This document shows positions 1-9,227 of a stretch of 64,000 bases of DNA, in pieces. Each line of letters opens with the position of its first letter. Position 1 is the first letter of the stretch. The DNA comes from Paracoccus shanxieyensis (GTDB lineage: Bacteria; Pseudomonadota; Alphaproteobacteria; Rhodobacterales; Rhodobacteraceae). The stretch covers positions 267,348 to 331,347 of the forward strand of contig NZ_WMII01000002.1 in the NCBI RefSeq assembly GCF_009711265.1, read 5' to 3'. Position numbers and translations under genes: made by a program. The notes under the pieces were generated by a model. It was not told the DNA's origin. It saw only the letters and a program-made list of their open reading frames with translations, and did not search any database.

Positions 1-646
1 CCGTCAGATGCGGCAGCGACAGCGCGGGATGTGCGGCCGCAAAACTGGCCTGCGCCTGAGCCGGGCCGATGGACAGCAGCATGTCGGCCCGCGCCAACCC
101 CACCGCGACGGGTTCGCGCAAGGGGCCTGCGGGCAGGCACAGCCCGTTGCCGAAGCCCTTGGCCGCATCCACCACGACCAGCGCCAGATCATGCGCCAGC
201 GCGGGATCCTGAAAGCCGTCATCCAGCAGGATCGCCTGTGCGCCCGACGCCATCGCCGCCTGCGCCCCCGCCACCCGGTCATCCGCGACCCAGACCGGCG
301 CAAAGGCCGCCATCAGCAGCGGCTCATCCCCGACCTCAGCGGCGGTATGCGTCGCGTCAAGCACGCGCAGCGGCCCCTTTTCGGATCCGCCATACCCGCG
401 CGAGACGATATGCACCGCCACGCCGCGCGCCAGCAGGCGCTGCGCCAGCATGATCGTGCTGGGCGTCTTGCCCGTGCCGCCGGCATTGATATTGCCGACA
501 CAGATCACCGGAACGCCAAGCCTGATGCGACGGCCATGTGCCAGCCGCCGCGCGGTTCCTGCGGCGTAAAGCGCGCCCAAGGGCGACAGCATCCGGGCCT
601 GCAAGCCGGGCGGGCGGAACCAGAAATCGGGGGCGCGGCGGCTCAT
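1..646 (-). CDS. lpxK: Tetraacyldisaccharide 4'-kinase LpxK (3' end beyond window)
   Basis: LpxK phosphorylates the 4' position of the lipid A disaccharide precursor at the cytoplasmic face of the inner membrane, the step before Kdo transfer. The translated frame opens [14 protein letters not shown], typical of the family, and carries a P-loop in [13 protein letters not shown] near residue 52, then SRGYGG, a DD dyad in LLDDGFQD and GPLREP, all LpxK hallmarks. The start at 646 overlaps the stop of the upstream Kdo-transferase-like gene as ATGA, so the two are translationally coupled. Only the first 215 codons lie in the window; the rest runs off the left edge. Identity is well supported by motifs and neighbours. 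Confidence 0.93.
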   Translation of the reverse strand, partial: MSRRAPDFWFRPPGLQARMLSPLGALYAAGTARRLAHGRRIRLGVPVICVGNINAGGTGKTPSTIMLAQRLLARGVAVHIVSRGYGGSEKGPLRVLDATHTAAEVGDEPLLMAAFAPVWVADDRVAGAQAAMASGAQAILLDDGFQDPALAHDLALVVVDAAKGFGNGLCLPAGPLREPVAVGLARADMLLSIGPAQAQASFAAAHPALSLPHLT

Positions 647-1881
647 GCGGCGGCGGCCTCCATCGTGTCGATCACCGTGTCGGCGATCCTGCGCAGGACA
701 GCCGCGCCGCCGGTGCTGACGGCCCATGCGCTTTCGGCCAGCAGCGCGGCCTGATCGGGCGCAGATAGATCGGCCACAGCCGCCGTCAGCGCCTCGGGGC
801 CGGTGACCAGCCGCGCGGCGGTCGCGCCGTCAAGCTGCACCCATTCGGCGCCAAACGATCCGGGAAGCGGGCCGTGGATGATCGCAGATCCCAGCGCCGC
901 AGGCTCGAACGGATGGCGCGGCTCAAGGCCGGGGCCGGGGATCAGCGTGCCGCCCATGAAACAGACCGGAGCCAGCCGATACCACAGCCCCATCTCATAG
1001 GGATCCTCGGCAATCAGCACATGGTCGTCCGCCTCGGGGTCGTAATCTTCTGATCGCGAGATGCCCGCAAGGCCAAGCGCCTCGATCTCGGCATTGATCT
1101 CGGGCAGCATGTCTTCGGGCAGCCCGGCAAGGATCAGCAGCGCGCGGTGATTGTGGTGCAGGGCGGATTGATGCGCGGCCAGCGCCGCCTTCGCCTCGGG
1201 CAGGGTGGGGGCGGCGGCCAGCCAGACATGACGGCCACGCAGGATCTGGGCCAGCGCCGCGCGCTCGGCCTCATTGGCGGAAAGCGGGGGGCGGGTATCG
1301 GCGACAGGCCCGGTCAGTTCGATCCGGTCGGCGCGGGCCCCCAGCTGGCGGGCCGCCGCCGCGGCGGTCAGGTCGGGGGCCAGAATGCGGTCGATGCGCG
1401 ACATCAGCCCGCGATTGATCGCCCCGCGCCACGCGCCCGCGCGGCTATAGGCGGTCAGCCGCGCTTCGCTGAGGATGATGGGCCGATGCTGATCTGCCAT
1501 CGTCATCATCAGGGCTGCGGGCAGTTGATCGCCCATCAGCAGCAGGCCGCGCGGTGCGAGCGTCGCGACCATCTGCTGGGCGGTCGCAAGATCGCGCGGC
1601 GTTTCGACCTGAACCGAGCGGAAGGTGGCCGACAGCAGTTCCTCGGGTGCGGGGGCGCCCATAAAGGCGAAACGCAGCAGCGGCCGGCGCGACAGCATCG
1701 CCTTGATCAGCGCCGCGACCGGCGGCGGATCGTCCGAGCGTTCGGACAGATGCACAAGCACCAGAGGTCCATCGCCCGGCGGTGGCACCAGTTCGGCACC
1801 GGGCGGCTGCGTCAGCGCCGCCCGCCTGCGCAGGTGCAGCCAAAGCGCCAGCGATGATGTGGCCTGTCCTGCCGGTGGCAT
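643..1881 (-). CDS. waaA: WaaA/KdtA-like 3-deoxy-D-manno-octulosonate transferase, divergent N-terminal half
   Basis: The family transfers Kdo to lipid IVA. The C-terminal half is recognisable: [10 protein letters not shown] near residue 190, then [10 protein letters not shown] followed by [16 protein letters not shown] near residue 320, the usual nucleotide-sugar-binding stretch. Length (412 aa) is about that of the family. The N-terminal half is odd. The membrane anchor is poor, and where normal members have an HxxSVGE motif with the catalytic glutamate this protein reads [10 protein letters not shown]. Such divergent copies may be usual at this locus in Rhodobacterales, but that is from memory. 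An RBS-like AAGGAA lies about 10 nt before the start. It sits between DUF4170 and lpxK in one operon. Confidence 0.8.
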   Translation of the reverse strand: MPPAGQATSSLALWLHLRRRAALTQPPGAELVPPPGDGPLVLVHLSERSDDPPPVAALIKAMLSRRPLLRFAFMGAPAPEELLSATFRSVQVETPRDLATAQQMVATLAPRGLLLMGDQLPAALMMTMADQHRPIILSEARLTAYSRAGAWRGAINRGLMSRIDRILAPDLTAAAAARQLGARADRIELTGPVADTRPPLSANEAERAALAQILRGRHVWLAAAPTLPEAKAALAAHQSALHHNHRALLILAGLPEDMLPEINAEIEALGLAGISRSEDYDPEADDHVLIAEDPYEMGLWYRLAPVCFMGGTLIPGPGLEPRHPFEPAALGSAIIHGPLPGSFGAEWVQLDGATAARLVTGPEALTAAVADLSAPDQAALLAESAWAVSTGGAAVLRRIADTVIDTMEAAAA

Positions 1882-1907
1882 GGGCGTCGGGTTCCTTCGG
1901 ACCCCGG

Positions 1908-2153
1908 TCAGGCGCCCAGTTCTTCGGTCGGACCTGCCGCCATTTCCTCATCCCGCAGGCGGTGCAGGTGGGCGATGAAATAGCGGGTATGGGCGCTGTC
2001 CACGGTGCGCTGCGCTTCGGCCTTCCATGCGGAAAAGGCGCTGGCATAGTCGGGGAAAATGCCCACGATGTGGATCTGGTCGGTGTCGCGGAATTCGGTC
2101 CGGCTTGGGTTCACAAGCTCACCACCAAAGACAAGGTGAAGGCGCTGCGCCAT
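1908..2153 (-). CDS. DUF4170 small protein
   Basis: An 81-residue acidic protein opening MAQRLHLVFGGEL, with the DUF4170-like core of FGGEL, FPDYASAFSAWK and HTRYFIAHLHRL. Function is unknown. DUF4170 genes sit next to lipid A/Kdo genes in Rhodobacterales, and here it is first in a DUF4170-waaA-lpxK run with a 26-bp gap to waaA. The open frame extends upstream to 2438, but only the part from 2153 looks like protein. An AGGAG-like sequence precedes this ATG. A structural or regulatory role in the Kdo/lipid A step is inference from position only. Confidence 0.8.
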   Translation of the reverse strand: MAQRLHLVFGGELVNPSRTEFRDTDQIHIVGIFPDYASAFSAWKAEAQRTVDSAHTRYFIAHLHRLRDEEMAAGPTEELGA

Positions 2154-2379
2154 CGTATTCTCCTGCTTCGCTATCCGGCGCGACCCTAGCCGACGCCCCG
2201 ATCCGAACCAAGCCGATTCCGGTGGGCTTTGCATCAAATTCTTGGCGCTTGTCGTTTGATCGGGCAGGCGGAATCGCTTACGCCGAAAGGGCGGATGAAG
2301 GGCGCGTTCCGGATGTGATGACGTGGTGGTCGGTCGCATCTCGGGATGACGACAGGGATGGAGCACCGCAAGTCCCCAG

Positions 2380-2413
2380 GTTGCGGACGGTCTGTGGGGT
2401 GACCGTCCGCAAC
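2380..2413. repeat. Perfect 13-bp inverted repeat, 8-nt loop
   Basis: The arm GTTGCGGACGGTC is followed by loop TGTGGGGT and its exact complement. No T-run follows on either strand, so it is not an ordinary terminator. It lies between the acnB terminator and the DUF4170 operon. It could be an operator, an RNA hairpin or a dispersed repeat. Confidence 0.6.
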
Positions 2414-2521
2414 TTTCCGGCGTTACCGTTTCAGACATTCATCGCGTGCCACGGCATGTCGCGGGCCAGCCTTGGCCCGCGCGATATGCCCGCCGGTCCT
2501 GTCCCATGACACCGATGCAGA

Positions 2522-2547
2522 AAGGGGCGGCATTGCTGCCGCCCCTT
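2522..2547 (-). terminator. Rho-independent-type terminator after acnB
   Basis: An 11-bp perfect stem (AAGGGGCGGCA with its complement) and a 4-nt loop lie 26 bp past the acnB stop, with a short T-run on the minus strand. Confidence 0.75.
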
Positions 2548-2572
2548 CGATCTGATCCGCTGATACAGGCGC

Positions 2573-5359
2573 TTAGAACTGGATCGAGCGCGCCATGCCC
2601 GGATTTTCCAGCGGCGGAGCGAATTTGGTCAGTTCGATGCCTTCCACGGCGGCCTTGTATTCGTCGGCGCTGGGGGTGCGGCCCAGAATGGCCGACAGCA
2701 CCACAACCGGGGTCGAGGCCAGAAGCGACTCGCCCTTCTTCTCGGCGGCATCTTCGACCACGCGGCCCTGGAACAGCCGGGTCGAGGTCGCCAGCACCGT
2801 GTCGCCCTTTTCGGCCTTTTCCTGATTGCCCATGCACAGGTTGCAGCCGGGACGCTCCAGATACAGGATGTTTTCGTATTCGGTGCGTGCCTTGGCCTTG
2901 GGCATCAGATCGTCGAATTCAAAGCCGGAATAGCGTTGCAGGATTTCCCAGTCGCCCTCGGCCTTCAGCTCGTCGATGATGTTGTAGGTGGGCGCGGCGA
3001 CGACCAGAGGCGCCTTGAATTCGACCTTGCCATTGGCCTTTTCGACGTTCTTCAGCATCTGCGCGACGATCTTGATGTCGCCCTTGTGGACCATGCAGGA
3101 TCCGACAAAGCCCAGATCGACCTTTTTCGTCGCGCCGTAATAGGACACAGGGCGAATGGTGTCGTGGGTGTAACGCTTGGACACGTCGGCATTGTTCACG
3201 TCGGGATCGGCGATCATCGGCTCGTCGATCAGGTCCAGATCGACCTCGACCTCGGCGAAGTATTTCGCATTGGCATTGGGGGCCAGCGCGGGCTTTTCAC
3301 CCGACCGGATTTCCGCGATGCGCTTGTCGGCCAGGGCAATCAGACCCTGCAGCGTGCCTGCCGCGTTTTCCATGCCCTTGTCGATCATGATCTGGATGCG
3401 CGACTTGGCGATCTCCAGCGACTCGATCAGCGTCTCGTCCTGCGAAATGCAGATCGAGGCCTTGGCCTTCATCTCGGCCGTCCAGTCGGTGAAGGTGAAG
3501 GCCTGATCGGCCAGCAGCGTGCCAAGATGCACCTCGATGATGCGGCCCTGGAACACGTTGTCGCCGCATTGCTTCAGCATCTGGGCCTGCGTCGCGTGCA
3601 CCACGTCGCGGAAATCCATATGCGGCTGCATCTTGCCCTTGAACGTCACCTTGACCGATTGCGGGATCGGCATCGTCGCCTCACCCGTGGCCAGCGCCAA
3701 TGCGACGGTGCCGCTGTCCGCGCCGAAGGCCACGCCTTTCGACATGCGCGTGTGGCTGTCGCCGCCGATGATGATCGCCCAGTCGTCCACGGTGATGTCG
3801 TTCAGGACCTTGTGGATCACGTCCGTCATCGCGTGATAGACGCCCTTGGGGTCGCGCGCGGTGATCAGGCCGAAGTTGTTCATGAACTTCATCAGCTTCG
3901 GAATGTTCGCCTGCGCCTTCTTGTCCCAGACCGAGGCCGTGTGGCAGCCCGACTGATAGGCTCCGTCGACCAGAGGCGAGATGACGGTGGCCGCCATCGC
4001 CTCAAGCTCTTGCGCGGTCATCAGGCCGGTGGTGTCCTGGGAGCCGACGATGTTGACCTTGACGCGCACGTCAGATCCGGCGTGCAGCACCTTGCCCGGC
4101 GTCACGCCCACGGCGTTGCGGTTGAAGATCTTTTCCACCGCGGTCAGGCCCTGACCCTCGATCGAGATTTCCTTGTTCGGGGCAAAGACCGGCGTGGCCT
4201 CGACGCCCAGCGTTTCGGCGGCAAAGGTCTGCAGCTTCTTGCCGAAGACGATGGCATAGGACGACCCGGCCTTCATGAATTCGACCTTTTGCGGCGTGAA
4301 GGCGCTGGCCACATCGACGAGTTCCTTGCCGGATTCGTCGCACAGCTTCTTGCTGTCGGTGTCGATCTTCAGGACGGTGCCGGTCTCGACCGAATAGGTC
4401 TGTTCCAGGATCGGGTTGCCGTCATTGTTCAGGATCGGCTTGCCGTCCGCGTCGGTCTTTTTCACCCAGTTCTTCAGGTTGATGCCGATGCCGCCGGTCA
4501 CGTCCACCGTGGTGGCGAAAATCGGCGAGATGCCATTCGTGCCGGCGACCACCGGAGCCACGTTGACGAAGGGGACATAGGGGCTGGCTTTCTTGCCGGT
4601 CCACAGCGCCACGTTGTTCACGCCCGACATCCGCGACGAGCCGACGCCCATCGTGCCCTTTTCGGCGATCATCATGACGCGTTTGTCGGGGTGCTGGGCC
4701 TGCAGCGCGACGATTTCCTGCTGCGCTTCCGGCGTGATCATGCACTGGCCATGCAATTCGCGGTCCGAGCGCGAATGCGCCTGATTGCCCGGCGACAGCA
4801 GGTCGGTCGAGATATCGCCTTCGGCGGCGATATAGGTCACGACCTTGATTTCCTTGTCGATATCGGGAAGCTTGGTGAAGAATTCGGCCTTGGCATAGCT
4901 TTCCAGAATGCCCTTGGCGATGGCGTTGCCCGCCTTGTATGCGTCGCGCAGACGGAACATGTCGGCATCATACAGGAACACCTGCGTCTTCAGCACGTCG
5001 CCCGCCTTTGCGGCGATGTCGCCTTCGCCAAGCGCGATGTCCAGAAGCACCTCGACCGAGGGGCCGCCCTTCATATGCGACAGCAGTTCCAGCGCGAAAT
5101 CGGGGGTGATTTCGGGGACGGTGGTTTCGCCCAGCACGATCTTTTTCAGGAACTTGGCCTTGACGCCTGCGGCGCTGGTCGTGCCGGGCAAGGTGTTGTA
5201 GATGAAGAATTTCAGGGAATCTTCGCGGTGTTCGCTGTCGGGCGTCTCGATCTGCGCGATCAGTTCCTCGACCAGCGCGCCGTCGTCGATGGGCTTGGGG
5301 TGCAGCCCGGTGGTCTTGCGCGTTTCGATTTCGGTTAGGTAGTCTGTGTACAAGCTCAT
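2573..5359 (-). CDS. acnB: Bifunctional aconitate hydratase 2 / 2-methylisocitrate dehydratase AcnB
   Basis: AcnB interconverts citrate and isocitrate in the TCA cycle and can also dehydrate/hydrate 2-methylisocitrate. The 928-residue sequence shows the AcnB order: an N-terminal HEAT-like helical region (SHMKGGPSVEVLLDIALG), the swivel region and the catalytic part. The 4Fe-4S ligands are seen as the Cys in VGSCMVHKGD and the CxxC of CNLCMG (Cys839 and Cys842). It is longer than the E. coli enzyme (865 aa) because of an insertion near residues 295-345. The start is preceded by AGGGA. It is monocistronic, with its own terminator. Many alphaproteobacteria rely on AcnA, so an AcnB-type enzyme is of mild interest; whether AcnA also exists cannot be seen here. 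Confidence 0.97.
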   Translation of the reverse strand: MSLYTDYLTEIETRKTTGLHPKPIDDGALVEELIAQIETPDSEHREDSLKFFIYNTLPGTTSAAGVKAKFLKKIVLGETTVPEITPDFALELLSHMKGGPSVEVLLDIALGEGDIAAKAGDVLKTQVFLYDADMFRLRDAYKAGNAIAKGILESYAKAEFFTKLPDIDKEIKVVTYIAAEGDISTDLLSPGNQAHSRSDRELHGQCMITPEAQQEIVALQAQHPDKRVMMIAEKGTMGVGSSRMSGVNNVALWTGKKASPYVPFVNVAPVVAGTNGISPIFATTVDVTGGIGINLKNWVKKTDADGKPILNNDGNPILEQTYSVETGTVLKIDTDSKKLCDESGKELVDVASAFTPQKVEFMKAGSSYAIVFGKKLQTFAAETLGVEATPVFAPNKEISIEGQGLTAVEKIFNRNAVGVTPGKVLHAGSDVRVKVNIVGSQDTTGLMTAQELEAMAATVISPLVDGAYQSGCHTASVWDKKAQANIPKLMKFMNNFGLITARDPKGVYHAMTDVIHKVLNDITVDDWAIIIGGDSHTRMSKGVAFGADSGTVALALATGEATMPIPQSVKVTFKGKMQPHMDFRDVVHATQAQMLKQCGDNVFQGRIIEVHLGTLLADQAFTFTDWTAEMKAKASICISQDETLIESLEIAKSRIQIMIDKGMENAAGTLQGLIALADKRIAEIRSGEKPALAPNANAKYFAEVEVDLDLIDEPMIADPDVNNADVSKRYTHDTIRPVSYYGATKKVDLGFVGSCMVHKGDIKIVAQMLKNVEKANGKVEFKAPLVVAAPTYNIIDELKAEGDWEILQRYSGFEFDDLMPKAKARTEYENILYLERPGCNLCMGNQEKAEKGDTVLATSTRLFQGRVVEDAAEKKGESLLASTPVVVLSAILGRTPSADEYKAAVEGIELTKFAPPLENPGMARSIQF

Positions 5360-5436
5360 GACGATCCCTACGAGTCAGTCCCGGAAGCAGCTATAGCACC
5401 GTCTCGTGACAATCTGGCGAGCGGCGGCAAGCTATT

Positions 5437-5477
5437 GTATGCGGATGTATACTGATCGGGGTCGCGTATCAAGAGGC
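5437..5477 (-). promoter_or_regulatory. Possible acnB promoter
   Basis: On the minus strand TTGATA is followed after about 15 bp by TATACA, roughly 90 bp before the acnB start. The spacing is short for a sigma-70 promoter, so this is a weak suggestion. Confidence 0.25.
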
Positions 5478-5560
5478 CAAGGCGGGATACAGCCATGCCG
5501 CCAGCGCCGGACCGGAGCCGCGATGCTAGCAGGAAAACCATATTTGCCAAGGGGATCGGC

Positions 5561-5645
5561 TGGTGCGGGCGGCGGGACTTGAACCCGCACGGCCTAGGGC
5601 CCAGGGAGTTTAAGTCCCATGCGTCTACCATTCCGCCACGCCCGC
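5561..5645 (-). tRNA. tRNA-Leu (anticodon UAA)
   Basis: The cloverleaf can be folded by eye: acceptor GCGGGCG pairs with CGCCCGC, the anticodon loop is CUUAAAC giving UAA, there is a long class II variable arm, then a T loop GUUCAAGUC, and CCA is encoded at 5561-5563. The closing pair of the anticodon stem (27-43) reads U-U, a mismatch. It lies 44 bp downstream of arginase on the same strand. Confidence 0.95.
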
Positions 5646-5689
5646 GCCATGCAGCGTGGCTAGCGGGCGCGGGGGCGGTTGGCAAGCGC

Positions 5690-6610
5690 TTAGAAGGCGC
5701 GGGTCGGGCGGTCGAAGACCTTGCGGCCCATCAGCGAGCCGACCAGATCGACCATGGCCCGCGCGGTCTTGCCGCGTTCGTCCAGAAACGGGTTCAGCTC
5801 GACCAGATCCAGCGAGGTCATCAGCCCGGATTCGTGCAAAAGCTCGCAGACCAGATGCGCCTCGCGGAAGGTGGTGCCGCCGGGAACGGTGGTGCCGACA
5901 GCGGGTGCAAAGGACGGATCAAGGAAATCCACGTCAAGGCTGACATGCAGCATGCCGTTTGCGGCGCGCACGCGGTCAAGAAAGGCACGCAGCGGCGCGA
6001 CGATGCCCTGTTCGTCCAGCACGCGCATGTCGTTCACGGTGATCTCGGTTTCGGCAAGTGCTGCATGTTCCGCCGGATCGACCGAGCGGATGCCGAACAT
6101 GCAGATGTTTTCGCCCGGCACCGGCGCGGGAAAGGGCGGGAAGGGATCAAAGCCCGCGCGTCCCGCCGCATAGGCCATGGGCGTGCCGTGCAGATTGCCC
6201 GAGGTCGTCGTCTCGACCGTGTGAAAATCGCTATGCGCGTCCAGCCAGATCACGAAAAGCGGGCGACCCGCCGCATCGGCATGGCTTGCCACGCCCGCGA
6301 CCGTGCCCAGGGACAGCGAATGATCGCCGCCCATGAAGATCGGCAGGCCATCGGGCATGGCAGTGCTGGCCGCGGCGGCCAGCGCCTCGGTCCAGGCGAT
6401 GGTTTCGGGCAGGTGATGCACGGCGGCATTGGCGCAGGTCTGGCCGCGACCGGGGGCGGGCACGACATCGCCGCGATCCTCGACCGTGTGGCCCAGATCG
6501 GTCAGCGTCCGGGGCAGCCCCGCCACGCGATAGGCGGCGGGCCCCATCAGACAGCCGGGGCGGCGCTGGCCTTCATCGACCGGCGCGCCGATCAGGATGC
6601 AATGGGTCAT
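5690..6610 (-). CDS. rocF: Arginase
   Basis: Arginase hydrolyses arginine to ornithine and urea with a Mn2+ pair. Metal-binding motifs are intact: GGDHSLSLGT near residue 95, WLDAHSDFHT near 124 and SLDVDFLDPSFAP near 225. Length (306 aa) is normal. Two adjacent ATGs exist; AAAGGAGAC lies 2 nt before the first and 5 nt before the second, so the second (6610) is preferred. It is 36 bp after metG on the same strand, but no functional link is evident. Arginine synthesis genes argD, argF and argH lie elsewhere in the window, so both synthesis and breakdown are encoded. Confidence 0.93.
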   Translation of the reverse strand: MTHCILIGAPVDEGQRRPGCLMGPAAYRVAGLPRTLTDLGHTVEDRGDVVPAPGRGQTCANAAVHHLPETIAWTEALAAAASTAMPDGLPIFMGGDHSLSLGTVAGVASHADAAGRPLFVIWLDAHSDFHTVETTTSGNLHGTPMAYAAGRAGFDPFPPFPAPVPGENICMFGIRSVDPAEHAALAETEITVNDMRVLDEQGIVAPLRAFLDRVRAANGMLHVSLDVDFLDPSFAPAVGTTVPGGTTFREAHLVCELLHESGLMTSLDLVELNPFLDERGKTARAMVDLVGSLMGRKVFDRPTRAF

Positions 6611-6646
6611 CATGTCTCCTTTGCGGGATGCTGACCCCTGCCGGGA

Positions 6647-8365
6647 TCAGGTGCGGATTCCCTTGAACCGCTCTTGCCAATCGTCGCGCTGATCGTCGCT
6701 GATCTTGGCAAACAGCACATCAGGGGTGGTAAACGCATGACCGGCGGGCAGCGTTTCCAGCGCGGCGCGGGCGTCAGCGGGCCAGTCGCGATCCGTGGTC
6801 TGCATCGCGGCCAGCATCGCATCCGCGGCAAAGGGGATGAAGGGCGCAGACAGCACCGCGTAAAGCCGGATCAGGTTCAGCCCAAGACGCACCTGCATGG
6901 CGGCGCGGGTCTCATCGGTCTTGATCGTGGTCCACGGTGCGGCGGATTGCAGATATTCGTTGCCCAAGACCCAGATCGCCCGAAGCTCGGCGGCGGACTT
7001 GCGCACCTCCATATTGTTCATGAAGCCTTCATAGGCGCGGATGCGGGCGTCGATGGCGTCGATCAGCGCCAACTCCTCGGGGCCGTATGCGCCGCCCTCG
7101 GGCACCACCTCGCCGAATTTCGAGCGGCAGAACTTGGTGATGCGGCTGACGAAATTGCCCAGAACATCGGCCAGATCCTTGTTCACCGATTGCTGGAAAT
7201 TGTCCCATGTGAATTCTGCATCGCCGGATTCGGGCGCGTGCGACAACAGCCACCAGCGCCAGTAATCGGCGGGCAGGATCGACAGCGCCTGATCCATGAA
7301 CACCCCGCGCCCTTGGCTGGTCGAGAACTGGCCGCCATCATAAGTCAGGTAGTTGAAGGACTTGATGTAATCGACCAGCTTCCAGGGCTCGGCCGAGCCC
7401 AGAATGGTGGCCGGGAAGCTGAGCGTATGGAACGGCACGTTATCCTTGCCCATGAACTGGGTATAGGTCACGTCCTGGGCGCCTTCGTCCAGACGCCACC
7501 AGCGGCGCCACGCGGCATCGGGTTCGCCGCGCGCATCGGTGCATTCGGCGGTTCCGGCGATATATTCGATCGGGGCGTCGAACCAGACATAGAAGACCTT
7601 GCCCTCCATCCCCGGCCACGGCTGATCGCCCTTCTTGACCGGGATGCCCCAGTCCAGATCGCGGGTGATGCCCCGGTCCTGCAGCCCTTCGCCATCGTTC
7701 AGCCATTTCTTGGCGATCGAGGTGGTCAGGATCGGCCAGTCGGTCTTGCTGTCGATCCACGCCGCAAGCTGGTCGCGCATCCCGCGCTGGCGCAGATACA
7801 GATGCTTGGTCGAGCGCACTTCCAGATTGGTCGAGCCGCTGACCGCGCTGCGCGGATTGATCAGATCGGTCGGATCAAGCTGCTTGGTGCAGTTTTCGCA
7901 TTGATCGCCGCGCGCCTTGTCATAGCCGCAATTCGGGCAGGTGCCCTCGATATAGCGGTCGGGCAGGAAGCGGGCATCGTCGATGGAATAGATCTGGCTT
8001 TCCTCGACCTCGCGGATCCAGCCGTTTTCGTCCAGCTTTCCGGCGAAATGCTGGGTCAGGACGTGGTTGCGCTCGGACGAGGACCGCCCGAAATGGTCAA
8101 AGGACAGGCCGAAATCCGAGGCGATCTGTGCCTGCGTGGCGTGCATTTCCGCGCAATATTCCGCGACGGGCTTTCCGGCCTTCTTGGCGGCCAGTTCGGC
8201 GGGCGTTCCGTGTTCGTCGGTGGCGCAGATGAACATCACCTCGTGTCCGCGCTGGCGCTGATAGCGCGCGAACAGATCGGCGGGCAGCTGCGAGCCGACC
8301 AGATTGCCGAGATGCTTGATCCCGTTGATATAGGGAATCGCCGAGGTGATGAGATGCCGGGCCAT
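6647..8365 (-). CDS. metG: Methionyl-tRNA synthetase
   Basis: It charges tRNA-Met with methionine. The 572-residue protein opens [21 protein letters not shown], containing the HIGH-like signature, has a zinc-binding CPNC...CENC pair near residues 145-161, and FSTSQGRG in the place of KMSKS, as in the E. coli-type bacterial subgroup. It ends without the C-terminal tRNA-binding dimerisation domain seen in E. coli. The frame is open further upstream, but GAAGGA lies 8 nt before the ATG at 8365 and the extra N-terminal residues are not conserved-looking, so 8365 is the start. It follows the CHAP lipoprotein gene after 104 bp. Confidence 0.96.
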   Translation of the reverse strand: MARHLITSAIPYINGIKHLGNLVGSQLPADLFARYQRQRGHEVMFICATDEHGTPAELAAKKAGKPVAEYCAEMHATQAQIASDFGLSFDHFGRSSSERNHVLTQHFAGKLDENGWIREVEESQIYSIDDARFLPDRYIEGTCPNCGYDKARGDQCENCTKQLDPTDLINPRSAVSGSTNLEVRSTKHLYLRQRGMRDQLAAWIDSKTDWPILTTSIAKKWLNDGEGLQDRGITRDLDWGIPVKKGDQPWPGMEGKVFYVWFDAPIEYIAGTAECTDARGEPDAAWRRWWRLDEGAQDVTYTQFMGKDNVPFHTLSFPATILGSAEPWKLVDYIKSFNYLTYDGGQFSTSQGRGVFMDQALSILPADYWRWWLLSHAPESGDAEFTWDNFQQSVNKDLADVLGNFVSRITKFCRSKFGEVVPEGGAYGPEELALIDAIDARIRAYEGFMNNMEVRKSAAELRAIWVLGNEYLQSAAPWTTIKTDETRAAMQVRLGLNLIRLYAVLSAPFIPFAADAMLAAMQTTDRDWPADARAALETLPAGHAFTTPDVLFAKISDDQRDDWQERFKGIRT

Positions 8366-8469
8366 GTTCGCGTCCTTCGTGGTCGGCGCCATGTCTAGCC
8401 GCGATGGGGCGCGATGGAAAGTGGCGCGAAATCGACGGTCGCGGGGACGCAAGCGCCCCGACATGGGGA

Positions 8470-9018
8470 TCAGTTGGGCAGAATGAAGCCCTGCACCGGG
8501 TATTGCGACCCAAGCTGACCCGGCACGCTTTCCAGCCGCACCATCGACCAGTCGTTATCCTTGGACACATCGACCGCCAGCATGTCGCGCGACACCTTGT
8601 TGCGCTGCCAGTTGGTGTGATCCAGCCGCACCTGACGATCCGACAGCATCTTGGACACGACGGCGACATGGCCGTTCGGGTTCTTGCGCGTGGCCGCAAA
8701 GCTCATGACCGAGCCGATCTGCGGCTGGTTGCTGCGGGTATAGCGGCCCTTGGCCTGCGCCCACCACGTCTTGGCATTACCGTAAAGGTCGATGCCCGAC
8801 AGATCGCGGGCAAAGGGCACGCACCAGACGCGCTGGCCGCGGGTCTGCTTGCGCTCAACCTCAAGCAGAGCGTTGGTCAGGCGGTCTTCGGAAATGCGTC
8901 CGATGCTGATGTCGGATTTGGTCGAGATGCTGGCATGTTCGGTGGCGCAACCCGCCAGCGTCAGAACACACAAAGCCGAGATCGCACCAACGGCGCGAAG
9001 TTTTTTGATCGCGAACAT
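8470..9018 (-). CDS. CHAP-domain lipoprotein, putative peptidoglycan amidase
   Basis: CHAP domains are cysteine-histidine amidases or peptidases that often cut peptidoglycan. The 182-residue product has a lipoprotein signal ([24 protein letters not shown] is the region, lipobox LAGC) and a CHAP core with the catalytic Cys in [11 protein letters not shown] near residue 72 and His in [10 protein letters not shown] near 120, plus the usual LDHTNW. The start at 9018 is chosen because the signal peptide begins there and GAGAAG precedes it. It is likely attached to a membrane and acts in the periplasm. Substrate is not known. Confidence 0.8.
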   Translation of the reverse strand: MFAIKKLRAVGAISALCVLTLAGCATEHASISTKSDISIGRISEDRLTNALLEVERKQTRGQRVWCVPFARDLSGIDLYGNAKTWWAQAKGRYTRSNQPQIGSVMSFAATRKNPNGHVAVVSKMLSDRQVRLDHTNWQRNKVSRDMLAVDVSKDNDWSMVRLESVPGQLGSQYPVQGFILPN

Positions 9019-9094
9019 GAAGGGGCTTCTCGCCTTGACTATCCCGTCCGCATCCCTAGCAGTTGTGTCTTTTTTATCGCAACCACACAATCTG

Positions 9095-9108
9095 TGACGG
9101 ATCCGTCA
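9095..9108. promoter_or_regulatory. Perfect 14-bp palindrome TGACGGATCCGTCA
   Basis: A perfect palindrome in the 209-bp divergent space between the CHAP lipoprotein gene and the unknown membrane protein gene. It lies about 77 bp before the CHAP start. A dimeric regulator could bind it; no such protein is encoded nearby. Confidence 0.4.
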
Positions 9109-9145
9109 TCGGCGGGAACCTGCCGGAAAGCTTGATTTCCACACG

Positions 9146-9155
9146 ACCGTTCGGT
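9146..9155. promoter_or_regulatory. TetR-like inverted repeat ACCG-TT-CGGT
   Basis: A short inverted repeat resembling many TetR-family half sites, in the same divergent space and 72 bp before the membrane protein start. It is short enough to be chance in GC-rich DNA. Confidence 0.25.
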
Positions 9156-9227
9156 AATTCTGCGCGTCTTGACGTTTTTACGACAGCCGCCCAGCCGTCG
9201 AAAGCGCCGCCCAAGCAGGAGCCCGCC

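Larger units (their letters stand above)
2154..2572. other. Intergenic region (419 bp) with three hairpins
   Basis: No convincing gene is seen. The region must hold the promoter of the DUF4170-waaA-lpxK operon. It contains the acnB terminator (2522-2547), a 9-bp stem at 2460-2481 and a perfect 13-bp inverted repeat at 2380-2413. Readable frames across it are low-complexity Arg/Ser/Pro peptides and look non-coding. Confidence 0.6.

Noticed and set aside
2936..5338. 800-codon open frame antisense to acnB
   Set aside because: It is the GC-skewed shadow of acnB, with Arg/Ala/Gly/His-rich content and no family signature.
6674..8398. 574-codon open frame antisense to metG
   Set aside because: Shadow of the real metG frame.
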